A stretch of DNA of 64,000 nucleotides from Thiomicrorhabdus indica (GTDB lineage: Bacteria; Pseudomonadota; Gammaproteobacteria; Thiomicrospirales; Thiomicrospiraceae), in NCBI RefSeq assembly GCF_004293625.1, contig NZ_CP033040.1, positions 248,001 to 312,000 of the forward strand, given 5' to 3'. Of the stretch, positions 29,377 through 37,674 are shown one piece after another; the first letter of the stretch is position 1, and each line of letters starts with the position of its first letter. Under the pieces are notes generated by a model that was not told the DNA's origin, did no database searches, and saw only the letters and a program-made list of their open reading frames with translations. Made by a program: the position numbers and the translations under genes.

Positions 29377-30735
29377 TTACGACGTTGAGGCTTTTTCAAG
29401 CAAGCAATAATAAAAACCATCCATGCCATGAGTGCCGGGCAGTATCTGCCGGCCGGGTAAATTTGAAAAGGTTGCCCAGTTGGCGGGGAAATCAATTTGT
29501 GTGGCATCTGGTCTGCTCTCCAGAAACTCTGCAATTTGTAATCCATTTTCTTGCGGAAGTACTGAGCAAGTCGCATACAGCAGCTGCCCTCCGGGCTTAA
29601 GCGTTGCCCAAAGTGCATGCAAAATCTGTTTTTGAATCTGCACTAACTCGATAATATCTTCTTCCGTTCTGTGCCATTTGATGTCTGGATGCCGACGAAT
29701 GATGCCGGTTGCAGAGCAAGGTGCATCGAGCAAGATTTTATCAAAGCGATTGCCATCCCACCATTCTTGGGGTTTGGCGGCATCGCCCACTTGATAATCG
29801 CATTCAAGCTCTAAACGATAAAGATTTTCTGCCAGACGCTCAATTCGTTCAGGATCCTTTTCCAATGCGAAAATATTCGCTTGTGCTTTGGAGAACTCAA
29901 TTAAATGTGTCGTTTTTCCACCTGGAGCCGCGCAGGCATCGAGAATACGTTCTCCGGCTTGAGGTTGCAGAATTTGTGCGGCTTGTTGAGCAGCTGCATC
30001 TTGCACGCTAAAACCGCCTTCTTCAAAACTCGGCAATTGCGTAATGTCGGTACTTTGCAGCAGTGAGATGCCTTGCTGACAGTCAGGATGTCGTTGAGCT
30101 TCGATACCGGAAGACTGAATCGCTTCCAAAAGCGTTTCAGGTGCTTGGTAAATGGCATTGTTGCGCAAAGTCAGTGGCGCAATTTGGTTGTTGGCGCCTA
30201 AAATCGCTTCCCAGTTTTCGGGATAGGCTTTGCGCATCGCTTTAAAAAACCATTGTGGGTGAGAAAATTTTTGTGAAGGTTTTACATCTACTTCTTCACA
30301 GATTGTCGCTTTTTCGCGTAAAAAGTTGCGTAAAACGCCATTTACGAGTCCTTTTGCCCAAGGTTTCTTTAAACGCGAAACCACTTCGACTGTTGCCCCA
30401 ACTGCTGCGTGTTCAGGGGTTTCCATATAAAGAATTTGATAGAGGCCTATCAGAATGAGTTGATTGATGTCTTCATCCTTAGCTTTCAATTTCTTTTTGA
30501 GTAATTGGCTACGAATGGCTTCTAAGCGCAGCTGCCAGCGAAGGGTGCCTAGCACTAAATTTTGAGTGAAGCTGCGTTCGCGACGGTCGGAAAATTGCGC
30601 AAGCCCTTCCGTCAGTACTTGGCTGAGAGAGCGGCCATCTTCAATCACATTCAAGCAAATTTTTAAGGCCACAAAACGGCTGTGACTCGGTGTGTTTTCT
30701 GAGCTCATGCCAAGTCCTTTAACGTGTTTTGACAT
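29377..30735 (-). CDS. rsmB: 16S rRNA m5C967 methyltransferase
   Basis: A 452-residue protein with the NusB-like RNA-binding domain at about 20-150 and the Rossmann methyltransferase domain after it. The SAM motif is 'LDACAAPGGKTTHL'. The two catalytic cysteines of the m5C family are in 'DAPCSATG' and 'YATCSVL'. Its ATG overlaps the fmt stop codon (TAATG), indicating coupling. A second in-frame ATG at residue 10 is possible. A CCGGCCGG copy at 29449 lies near the C-terminus. Confidence 0.96.
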   Translation of the reverse strand: MSKHVKGLGMSSENTPSHSRFVALKICLNVIEDGRSLSQVLTEGLAQFSDRRERSFTQNLVLGTLRWQLRLEAIRSQLLKKKLKAKDEDINQLILIGLYQILYMETPEHAAVGATVEVVSRLKKPWAKGLVNGVLRNFLREKATICEEVDVKPSQKFSHPQWFFKAMRKAYPENWEAILGANNQIAPLTLRNNAIYQAPETLLEAIQSSGIEAQRHPDCQQGISLLQSTDITQLPSFEEGGFSVQDAAAQQAAQILQPQAGERILDACAAPGGKTTHLIEFSKAQANIFALEKDPERIERLAENLYRLELECDYQVGDAAKPQEWWDGNRFDKILLDAPCSATGIIRRHPDIKWHRTEEDIIELVQIQKQILHALWATLKPGGQLLYATCSVLPQENGLQIAEFLESRPDATQIDFPANWATFSNLPGRQILPGTHGMDGFYYCLLEKASTS

Positions 30736-31682
30736 TAATTTAGTTGAGTGCCTATCAGTTGCCTTGCTTGCGCAAAGTTATAGGCGGACATGGCTTTTTT
30801 ACCGGCCGGTTGCACCTGCGTCAAACACAGTACATCATCCCCCGTCGAGACATAAAGACCGGATTTTTCCAGTTGAATGACTTCACCTGGAATACCTGTG
30901 TTTGGTATGTCTTTAGCAACACTCGCTTGCCAAATACGCAAAGGCTTGTCTTGGAATTTGCAAAAAGCTACAGGCCAAGGGTTAAAAGCTTGTATCTTGC
31001 GAACAATTTCACCGGCCGGTAAAGTCCAGTCAATTTGCGCTTCGGCTTTAGAAAGCTTTTCGGCATAAGTCACTAAGGACTCATCTTGTTTTTCTGCCTT
31101 GGCTTGCAAGTTTTGTAAATCTGAAAGTGTTGCCATGAGAGCGTCAGAGCCAAGTATGCTCAAACGATCATGCAAGCTTTGTGCGGAATCATTTTTGGAA
31201 ATAGGCGTGGTCACTTTGTAAAGCATGTCACCGGTGTCTAGGCCTACATCCATTTGCATAATGGTCACTCCGGATTCGGCATCTCCTGATTCGATGGCCC
31301 GTTGAATCGGTGCAGCACCACGCCAGCGCGGCAATAGTGAGGCATGAATGTTTAAGCAACCGAGTTTTGGCGTGTCTAAAACGACTTTGGGCAAAATCAG
31401 CCCATAAGCGACCACAATCATAATATCAGCTTGAAGCTCAGCCAGCTCTTTTTGCGCTTCTTCATTTCGCAGAGACTCGGGCTGAAGTACTGGAATATCG
31501 TGTTCAAGGGCGATATTTTTGACAGGACTCGCGGTGAGTTTGCGACCTCGACCAGCAGGGCGGTCTGGCTGAGTGTACACTGCAACCACCTCATGGTCCG
31601 AATCAAGCAAGGCTTGCAATGGTGCGACTGAAAAATCAGGAGTCCCTGCGAAGATGATTTTTAATGATTGTGTTTTGTTCAT
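30735..31682 (-). CDS. fmt: Methionyl-tRNA formyltransferase
   Basis: A 315-residue enzyme that formylates initiator tRNA. Family signatures: 'IIFAGTPDFSVAPL' at the N-terminus, 'CLNIHASLLPRWRGAAPIQRAI' containing the catalytic His, and 'MDVGLDTGDML'. It lies between def and rsmB, the classic order. Two CCGGCCGG copies (30802, 31012) fall in its C-terminal RNA-binding domain. Confidence 0.97.
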   Translation of the reverse strand: MNKTQSLKIIFAGTPDFSVAPLQALLDSDHEVVAVYTQPDRPAGRGRKLTASPVKNIALEHDIPVLQPESLRNEEAQKELAELQADIMIVVAYGLILPKVVLDTPKLGCLNIHASLLPRWRGAAPIQRAIESGDAESGVTIMQMDVGLDTGDMLYKVTTPISKNDSAQSLHDRLSILGSDALMATLSDLQNLQAKAEKQDESLVTYAEKLSKAEAQIDWTLPAGEIVRKIQAFNPWPVAFCKFQDKPLRIWQASVAKDIPNTGIPGEVIQLEKSGLYVSTGDDVLCLTQVQPAGKKAMSAYNFAQARQLIGTQLN

Positions 31683-31727
31683 ACTCTCTGCGTCTGTGAT
31701 GAGTGGATGCCAATAAATGAAACGATG

Positions 31728-31735
31728 CCGGCCGG
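31728..31735. repeat. CCGGCCGG palindrome between def and fmt
   Basis: GCCGGCCGGT lies in the 141-base gap between the def stop and fmt start. It breaks the otherwise tight gene run and has no T-run. Confidence 0.7.
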
Positions 31736-31823
31736 TGTTTTTGATGTTTTAAACGATGGCCAAGCAGTGATAAAAATGCTGCGAATCTATCAATCGTGTG
31801 ATGCTCTTTTTATCGCACATCAC

Positions 31824-32327
31824 CTATTCCGGTTGTTGCGCGAGCTTACGGTATTTTTGCAAAGCTCGATTGCGTTTTAACCCGGATAAATGATCAATAA
31901 AGAGTTTTCCATCTAAGTGGTCGATTTCATGTTGAATACAAACCGCGAGTAAATCCGAAGCTTCCAACTCAATTGGCTTGCCATCTCGGTCAAGTCCTCG
32001 AACCAAAATGTCACTTGGACGTTTTACTTTCGCGTAGATACCGGGTAGGGATAAACAACCTTCTTCCCAAACAATTTCGCCCTTCGCTTGAATAATCTCA
32101 GGGTTGATCAAAGCAATCGGTTCATCATTGGTTTCAGAGACATCTACGACCAATAAGCGTTCTTGAACAGCAACTTGAGGCGCTGCAAGTCCAATTCCGG
32201 GCGCGTCGTACATGGTTAGAAACATTTCGTCAATGAGATTGCTAATACGGTCATTCATCTGTTCAACGGGCGCGCAAATTTCTCGCAACCCTTCATCAGG
32301 GTAGAGAACAATATCGAGTTTTTCCAT
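31824..32327 (-). CDS. def: Peptide deformylase
   Basis: A 167-residue metalloenzyme removing the N-formyl group from nascent proteins. All three family motifs are intact: 'GIGLAAPQ', 'EGCLSLPG' (Cys metal ligand) and 'QHEIDHLDG' (His ligands and Glu). It heads the leftward def-fmt-rsmB run and is divergent from dprA across about 60 bases. Confidence 0.98.
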   Translation of the reverse strand: MEKLDIVLYPDEGLREICAPVEQMNDRISNLIDEMFLTMYDAPGIGLAAPQVAVQERLLVVDVSETNDEPIALINPEIIQAKGEIVWEEGCLSLPGIYAKVKRPSDILVRGLDRDGKPIELEASDLLAVCIQHEIDHLDGKLFIDHLSGLKRNRALQKYRKLAQQPE

Positions 32328-32388
32328 AAGGCTGTATACTCTAATCTTTAAAATTTTGCTTATTATAACGAATCTCCTTGTGCAAACT

Positions 32389-33531
32389 ATGCCTTCTGCC
32401 TTTGATTTAGCTTCACTATTGACCTTGCATCAAATCCATATCGACTTCGAACAGCTCGATAAGGTGACCACTTATTTTGGTTCTTTTCAGAACGCGGTTC
32501 AGGCGTCTGATGCCGATTGGCAGGCGAGTCAAATTCTGCGTCCGTCCCAGCAAAAAGCGTTTTTGGGTGAACAGCGTGATTTCTGTCTGCAACGAGCGGA
32601 TGAAGCCCTGATTTGGTGTGAACAGGACGCCCAAACTTGGCTGACCATTTACGATGAAGCATTTCCTGAAAATCTAAAAAATATTGATAAGCCGCCACCA
32701 ATCTTGGGTGTGCGAGGCGATGTGGAATGGCTCAAGCAACCGCAGATTGCGGTGGTTGGCAGTCGCCATGCCTCTCAGTCGGGGTTGGAGATTGCACAGG
32801 ATTTTGCAAAATATTTATCGACTCAAGGTTTAACCATTACCAGTGGCTTGGCACTTGGCATTGATGCTATGGCGCATCAGGGTGGGCTTTTGGGGGCTGG
32901 CAAAACCATTGCTGTGGTTGCAACGGGATTAGATCGAATTTATCCTGCAGCCAATCAGCACTTGGGGCGTCAAATTGCTTCAGAAGGCGCCATGGTTTCC
33001 GAATTTCCACTGGGAGTGCAACCCAAAGCTTTTCATTTTCCGCAGCGAAATCGAATTATTAGTGGTCTGAGTGTCGGAACTTTGGTGGTTGAAGCGGCGT
33101 TGAAAAGTGGTTCTTTGATTACTGCTCGAACCGCAATGGAGCAAGGTCGAGAGGTATTTGCCGTCCCAGGCTCCATTCATAATCCTCAAGCAAAAGGTTG
33201 CCACCAGTTAATCAAACAGGGCGCGAAATTGGTGGAGTCTGGGCAAGATATTTTTGAGGAGATTGTTGATGTTTTGCCATTTGAATTATCACCGGCCGGT
33301 GAAAAAAATGTTTTGAGTTCGCCGAAATCCAGTCAAGAAAAAATGAATGCTTCGTTGAAAACATCGAGTCAAAAATTGTTGGAGTGGGTTGAGTTTGAAC
33401 CAATTAGTTTGGATGAATTAGCGGTCTTGAGCAAGATGCCCGTTTCTCAAATACAGGCCGATTTAATGATGTTAGAGCTCAGTGGGCATATTGAAAAGCT
33501 CTCTGCCGGAAGATGGCGAAGAATTAAGTAG
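32389..33531 (+). CDS. dprA: DNA processing protein DprA
   Basis: Loads RecA on incoming single-stranded DNA during natural transformation. The Rossmann core has 'AVVGSRHASQSGLEIAQDF', 'TSGLALGIDAMAHQGGL', 'FPQRNRIISGLS' and 'SLITARTAMEQGREVFAVPG'. A winged-helix DprA C-terminal domain follows ('ISLDELAVLSKMPVSQI'). I chose the ATG at 32389; in-frame TTG (32356) and GTG (32380) codons upstream are possible, and none has a strong ribosome site. The stop codon lies inside the left arm of an inverted-repeat element. A CCGGCCGG copy (33292) falls in the linker between domains. Confidence 0.95.
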   Translation: MPSAFDLASLLTLHQIHIDFEQLDKVTTYFGSFQNAVQASDADWQASQILRPSQQKAFLGEQRDFCLQRADEALIWCEQDAQTWLTIYDEAFPENLKNIDKPPPILGVRGDVEWLKQPQIAVVGSRHASQSGLEIAQDFAKYLSTQGLTITSGLALGIDAMAHQGGLLGAGKTIAVVATGLDRIYPAANQHLGRQIASEGAMVSEFPLGVQPKAFHFPQRNRIISGLSVGTLVVEAALKSGSLITARTAMEQGREVFAVPGSIHNPQAKGCHQLIKQGAKLVESGQDIFEEIVDVLPFELSPAGEKNVLSSPKSSQEKMNASLKTSSQKLLEWVEFEPISLDELAVLSKMPVSQIQADLMMLELSGHIEKLSAGRWRRIK

Positions 33532-33664
33532 TTGACTCTGAATTCCAGTTTTCACTCCACTGCGTTAGAACGCTTTATGTTATCTAGATAGCATTGCAGC
33601 ATTCTGCCTTGATGAGTAAAAAATGGCTTTGCCATAAATTAAATACGTTATTCAGAGTCGACTA
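33529..33664. repeat. 136-bp inverted-repeat element, miniature-transposon-like
   Basis: Terminal arms TAGTTGACTCTGAAT (33529-33543) and ATTCAGAGTCGACTA (33650-33664) match with one mismatch. The first bases of the left arm supply the dprA stop codon. TGGCTTTGCCATAAATTAAA near the right end is identical to the element at 11114-11172, which appears to be an internally deleted copy. No transposase is encoded. Confidence 0.65.
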
Positions 33665-33694
33665 AGTAACGCGTTTTACAGATTATCCGCTGAA

Positions 33695-34669
33695 TTAAAT
33701 TTTAGTGCGAGCAACGGCAACCCGTCCTTCTTCTTCATAGCGTAATTCATCAAAACTGAAATTTTTTGCAATCAGAATGCCACGACCATTGGGACCAGTT
33801 TGATGATAGTCTTCAGGAGTAAGATAGCTTTCATAATCAAAGCCATCGCCAAAATCACGGATGCTGAAATCAATGAACCCTTCTGAGAAGGTAACGCTGA
33901 TTTCAACAAACTGATGTTCATATTCAGGGCTGTACAGCCGTTTTTTTAAGGCGCTTTCGAATTGACCATCATTTACCAGTTTTGCCTTACTTTCAAAATC
34001 AAACCCTAAATTGCCATGCTCCAAGGCATTATTCATTAACTCCAATAACCCGAAACTGGTTTTTTCCGGTGTTTGGGTTAAATAGGATAAAGTCGCAGAT
34101 AAGCTATGAATGTCTTCCGGGGTTCGAACATGAAAAATTGCATGGCGAAACAGGGTGATGGAGTGCTTGTAGTCAATGACAAAACGGTTGATTTCATTGA
34201 AATTGGTCAGGCCTCGAAATGATGAAGATAGGATGTCCAATAAGCGTTCTTCGGAATAAGGTTTGGTAATGAAATAGTAAACCCCATGAGACAGCGCCTG
34301 TTTGAAAACGGAAGAATCTGGACGGGTTTGCAGAATGATGGGTTGATAATCATTTGGGTACATTTGAGCGAGCTTTTTTAAGAACTCCCAGTCTCCATTG
34401 TGCATGTTGTCTTCATCAAACCATAAAATATCATAGGTATCCCCCAGCTCTTCCATAAACATCTGAGCATGATGCGAGTTCCGAGCAAAATCGATTAATA
34501 ATCCTGGGTAATCTAATGCTTGAGATAAAAAATATTGCTGGCCAGGTGAAATTCCAATCATCAAAATTCGTTTTGGATCTTGAATGTCGAAAAATTCTGA
34601 ATTCTGGGGAACGAGTGGTACGCTCATTGCGATTAGACCATTGAAGAGTGAATTTTGCCATTGTCGCAC
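33695..34669 (-). CDS. Receiver domain fused to an RsbW-like ATPase domain
   Basis: A 324-residue soluble protein. A receiver-type domain spans about 30-150, with 'DILWFDED' as the phospho-acceptor strand and 'FITKPYS' holding the conserved Lys. A HATPase domain of the anti-sigma/RsbW type spans about 190-324: 'LLELMNNALEHG' is the N box, 'IRDFGDGFD' the G1 box and 'GRGILIAKNF' the G2 box. There is no phospho-accepting histidine domain, so it is not a normal kinase. It is more likely a phospho-controlled anti-sigma or partner-switch protein. The start (a GTG at 34669) lacks a good ribosome site; the ATG at residue 15 is an alternative. Confidence 0.75.
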   Translation of the reverse strand: MRQWQNSLFNGLIAMSVPLVPQNSEFFDIQDPKRILMIGISPGQQYFLSQALDYPGLLIDFARNSHHAQMFMEELGDTYDILWFDEDNMHNGDWEFLKKLAQMYPNDYQPIILQTRPDSSVFKQALSHGVYYFITKPYSEERLLDILSSSFRGLTNFNEINRFVIDYKHSITLFRHAIFHVRTPEDIHSLSATLSYLTQTPEKTSFGLLELMNNALEHGNLGFDFESKAKLVNDGQFESALKKRLYSPEYEHQFVEISVTFSEGFIDFSIRDFGDGFDYESYLTPEDYHQTGPNGRGILIAKNFSFDELRYEEEGRVAVARTKI

Positions 34670-34915
34670 TTTTGCATAAGGGCTTCAATGGAAACGCCTT
34701 TTATTGACCAATGTGCTGGTATCTCTTTTTGTGTAGTTTAAATAATTCCTGTCGAAATTGATTGCAAATTATAAAAAATTTATGCACCCTAAAAAAATAT
34801 AAGAATTCATAAGCGTGGACAAAGCAGTTCCCTGAAAAATAAATTAGAGTGTTTAGGAAATGACTGTAGAAAGTCTCCGAACCGCTTCGATAAGACGGAA
34901 AGAAGAGTTGAAAGT

Positions 34916-37420
34916 ATGACAAATTTGGTGATTGTGGAGTCGCCCGCAAAAGCGAAAACCATTGAAAAATATTTGGGCAAAGATTTCGTGGTGCGCTCCA
35001 GTTATGGGCATATTCGAGATATCCAGAAAAAAGGGATGGGGATTGATCTGCAAAATGGGTTTGAACCCAGCTATGAAATTTCGTCTGATAAGAAAAAGAA
35101 TGTGACGGAATTAAGAAAACTCGCAAAAGGCTCTGAGCAGGTTTGGTTGGCAACGGATGAGGACCGCGAGGGGGAAGCGATTGCTTGGCACCTTGCGGAA
35201 GCTTTAAATTTAGATGTTAAAACGACCAAGCGTATTGTCTTTCACGAAATCACCAAGCCGGCAATTACCCATGCTGTTGATCATCCGCGCACGATTGATA
35301 TGGATTTGGTGGATGCGCAGCAGGCGCGCCGAATCTTAGATCGTATCGTGGGCTTTGAATTATCGCCAATTTTGTGGAAAAAAATTCGAACAGGTTTGTC
35401 GGCCGGTCGCGTGCAATCAGTTGCCGTGCGATTGATTGTGGAGCGTGAAAAAGAGATTGAAGCTTTTGAAGCCAGCTCGGTTTTCCGTGTTCAAGGGGTA
35501 TTGGATTTATTGTCACCGGCCGGTGAAAAAGTCGGTGAGCTTGATGTGAAGCGCACGGCAACCTTTGAGAATGAAGCCGATGCGACTGCGTTCCTGCAAT
35601 CGGTATCAAGCGCGAATTTGCAAGTGTTATCGCTAGAGGAAAAGCCAGCGAAACGTGCACCAAAGGCCCCCTTTACTACTTCGACGTTGCAGCAAGAAGC
35701 CTCTTCCAAACTAGGGTTTTCGGTCAAGCAGACTATGATGATCGCCCAGCGATTGTATGAATCTGGGAAAATTACTTATATGCGTACCGATTCTGTGAAT
35801 CTGTCCGAAGTTGCCATTGCTCAAGCCGAAACACAGATTAAATCTGCCTACGGTGCTGAATATTCCAAACCACGTCGATACAAGACTAAAAACGCTGATG
35901 CGCAAGAGGCGCATGAGGCGATTCGACCAACGGATTTCTCAACGGAAAATGTTCCGGGTGAACGTAATGAGCAACGTTTGTATCAGTTAATTTGGCGTCG
36001 TGCTATTGCTTCGCAAATGGCTGAAGCACAACTCAAACGCACCACGGTGGAAATCGGAATTGATAATTTACCAACCGATAAGTTGACCGCAAAAGGTGAA
36101 GTCGTTACTTTTGATGGTTTCTTGAAAGTCTATGACTTTGGTGGCAAGGATGACGATAAGTTGCTGCCACCAATGACGATTGGTCAAGCGTTGCGTTTAG
36201 GCGCTTTAAGTGCTCGTGAAAGTTTTGCACGTCCACCGGCTCGATATAACGAAGCCAGTTTGGTTCGAACACTGGAAGAAATGGGGATTGGTCGTCCGTC
36301 AACCTATGCACCAACCATTGATACGGTCCAGCAGCGTGGTTATGTGGTTAAAGAAGATCGTGAAGGCAAAGAGCGCGAGTACCGTGAAGTGTTTCTAAAT
36401 GCGGAAGGGCTTGAAGCCAAAACGTTGACTGAAATGGCTGGTAGTGAAAAAAATAAGCTGTTCCCGACCGATATTGCTGGGATTGTGACGAACTTTCTGA
36501 CTAAGCATTTTGGTGAGGTGCTGGATTATCACTTTACGGCAAATGTCGAGGAGAAATTCGATACTATCGCGAAAGGTAAAATCCAGTGGCAGCAAATGCT
36601 GGAAGAGTTTTACACACAATTCCATCCTAAAGTCGAAGCGGCTGAAGATGTTTCGCGTGAAGAAGCCGGTCAGGCGCGTCCGCTTGGCAATCACCCAGAA
36701 ACGGGTGAGCCGATGTTTGTCAAAATTGGCCGTTATGGCCCTTATGTGCAGATTGGTGACGGTGAAAACGATGAAAAGCCTCGTTTTGCCAGCTTAATGC
36801 CAGGGCAAAAGATGGATGTGATTAACCTTGAACAAGCGCTGGAGCTTTTCAAGTTGCCGCGACATGTTGGTGATATGCCTGAATCTTATTCTGCGACTGC
36901 GGTAGATGGCTCAAAGTTTGGTGTAGACAAAGGTCAAGCGCTGATTGCAAAGCAAGGGCCATTTGGACCTTATTTGGAATATGGCACCAAAAAATACGCA
37001 CCGATCAAAGGATTTGATCCTCTGAGTATTACACTTGAAGAGTCGGTGGCGATTGTTGAGGCGAAAATTCAAGCCGAAGCAGAAAAGATCGTTAAGACGT
37101 TCCCTGAAAACCCAGATGTGAAGATTTTGAAAGGTCGTTGGGGGCCTTATATCACTGACTTGACCACCAAGAAAAACGCCAAAATTGCTAAAGATGAGGA
37201 TGCTTTGGAGCTGAGTTTAGAAGAGTGTGTCAAACGCTTGGACGAAGCACCTGAGCCAAAAAAACGTGGTCGCGCTGCTGCGAAAAAAGCACCGGCCAAG
37301 AAGACGGCAGCGAAAAAAACTGCCGCAAAGAAAAGCACGGCAAAAAAGACAACAGCGAAAAAGGCGCCAGCTAAAAAAACAACCGCTAAGAAAACGACCA
37401 CTCGAAAAACCTCAGAGTAG
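34916..37420 (+). CDS. topA: DNA topoisomerase I
   Basis: An 834-residue type IA topoisomerase relaxing negative supercoils. The Toprim domain has 'VIVESPAKAKTIEKYLG' and 'DEDREGEAIAWHL'. The active-site Tyr is in 'ITYMRTDSVNLS', and 'GIGRPSTYAPTI' follows. The C-terminal half carries TopoI C-terminal repeats ('KIGRYGPYVQIG', 'AKQGPFGPYLEYG', 'LKGRWGPYITD') and ends in a Lys/Ala/Thr-rich tail from about residue 778. No CxxC zinc fingers are present, unlike the E. coli enzyme. The layout resembles alphaproteobacterial and actinobacterial TopA. Confidence 0.97.
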   Translation: MTNLVIVESPAKAKTIEKYLGKDFVVRSSYGHIRDIQKKGMGIDLQNGFEPSYEISSDKKKNVTELRKLAKGSEQVWLATDEDREGEAIAWHLAEALNLDVKTTKRIVFHEITKPAITHAVDHPRTIDMDLVDAQQARRILDRIVGFELSPILWKKIRTGLSAGRVQSVAVRLIVEREKEIEAFEASSVFRVQGVLDLLSPAGEKVGELDVKRTATFENEADATAFLQSVSSANLQVLSLEEKPAKRAPKAPFTTSTLQQEASSKLGFSVKQTMMIAQRLYESGKITYMRTDSVNLSEVAIAQAETQIKSAYGAEYSKPRRYKTKNADAQEAHEAIRPTDFSTENVPGERNEQRLYQLIWRRAIASQMAEAQLKRTTVEIGIDNLPTDKLTAKGEVVTFDGFLKVYDFGGKDDDKLLPPMTIGQALRLGALSARESFARPPARYNEASLVRTLEEMGIGRPSTYAPTIDTVQQRGYVVKEDREGKEREYREVFLNAEGLEAKTLTEMAGSEKNKLFPTDIAGIVTNFLTKHFGEVLDYHFTANVEEKFDTIAKGKIQWQQMLEEFYTQFHPKVEAAEDVSREEAGQARPLGNHPETGEPMFVKIGRYGPYVQIGDGENDEKPRFASLMPGQKMDVINLEQALELFKLPRHVGDMPESYSATAVDGSKFGVDKGQALIAKQGPFGPYLEYGTKKYAPIKGFDPLSITLEESVAIVEAKIQAEAEKIVKTFPENPDVKILKGRWGPYITDLTTKKNAKIAKDEDALELSLEECVKRLDEAPEPKKRGRAAAKKAPAKKTAAKKTAAKKSTAKKTTAKKAPAKKTTAKKTTTRKTSE

Positions 37421-37448
37421 TTATGGCGTGAGTTTTCACTGTGTCTGT

Positions 37449-37547
37449 CAGAATGCTAAAAAATGCTATGAACTCGTCTCGAGGAGTTATGCCTTTGGAT
37501 GGCGGGTGAAAACCTTCCATGGTTCACGATGTTTTTTAGGCATTCTG
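37449..37547 (+). repeat. 99-bp structured inverted repeat downstream of topA
   Basis: An outer imperfect stem (CAGAATGC... 37449-37473 with ...GCATTCTG 37522-37547) encloses two smaller hairpins: AACTC...GAGTT at 37471-37488 and TGGATGG...CCTTCCA at about 37496-37520. As RNA this would fold as a three-way junction. A T7 run follows at about 37558. It may be a structured 3' UTR, a terminator-like element or a dispersed repeat. Confidence 0.45.
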
Positions 37548-37595
37548 GCATAGTCTGTTTTTTTGCTAAACGCCATGTTTCTTCATAATCCTTTC

Positions 37596-37623
37596 AAAAT
37601 CCACCGGCTGGTGGATTTTTTGT
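37596..37623 (+). terminator. Intrinsic terminator before argS
   Basis: AAAATCCACC (37596-37605) pairs with GGTGGATTTT (37610-37619) across a GGCT loop and runs into further Ts. It ends the topA transcript. Confidence 0.85.
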
Positions 37624-37674
37624 TAAACTATTTGGCTTATTTTTTGCCAGACTTTCAATAAAAGAGAACCTCGG

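Noticed and set aside
34701-35153. 150-residue minus-strand frame overlapping the start of topA
   Set aside because: It is antisense to the clearly coding TopA N-terminus and has no family features.
3890-35410. CGGCCGG matches with one end base changed (3895, 35400)
   Set aside because: They lack the full 8-base core, so they were left out of the palindrome count.
37147-37401. Hydrophobic Phe/Val/Ala-rich reading frame opposite the topA tail
   Set aside because: It is the complement of the Lys/Ala-rich topA tail; no ribosome site, and its composition is explained by the real gene.
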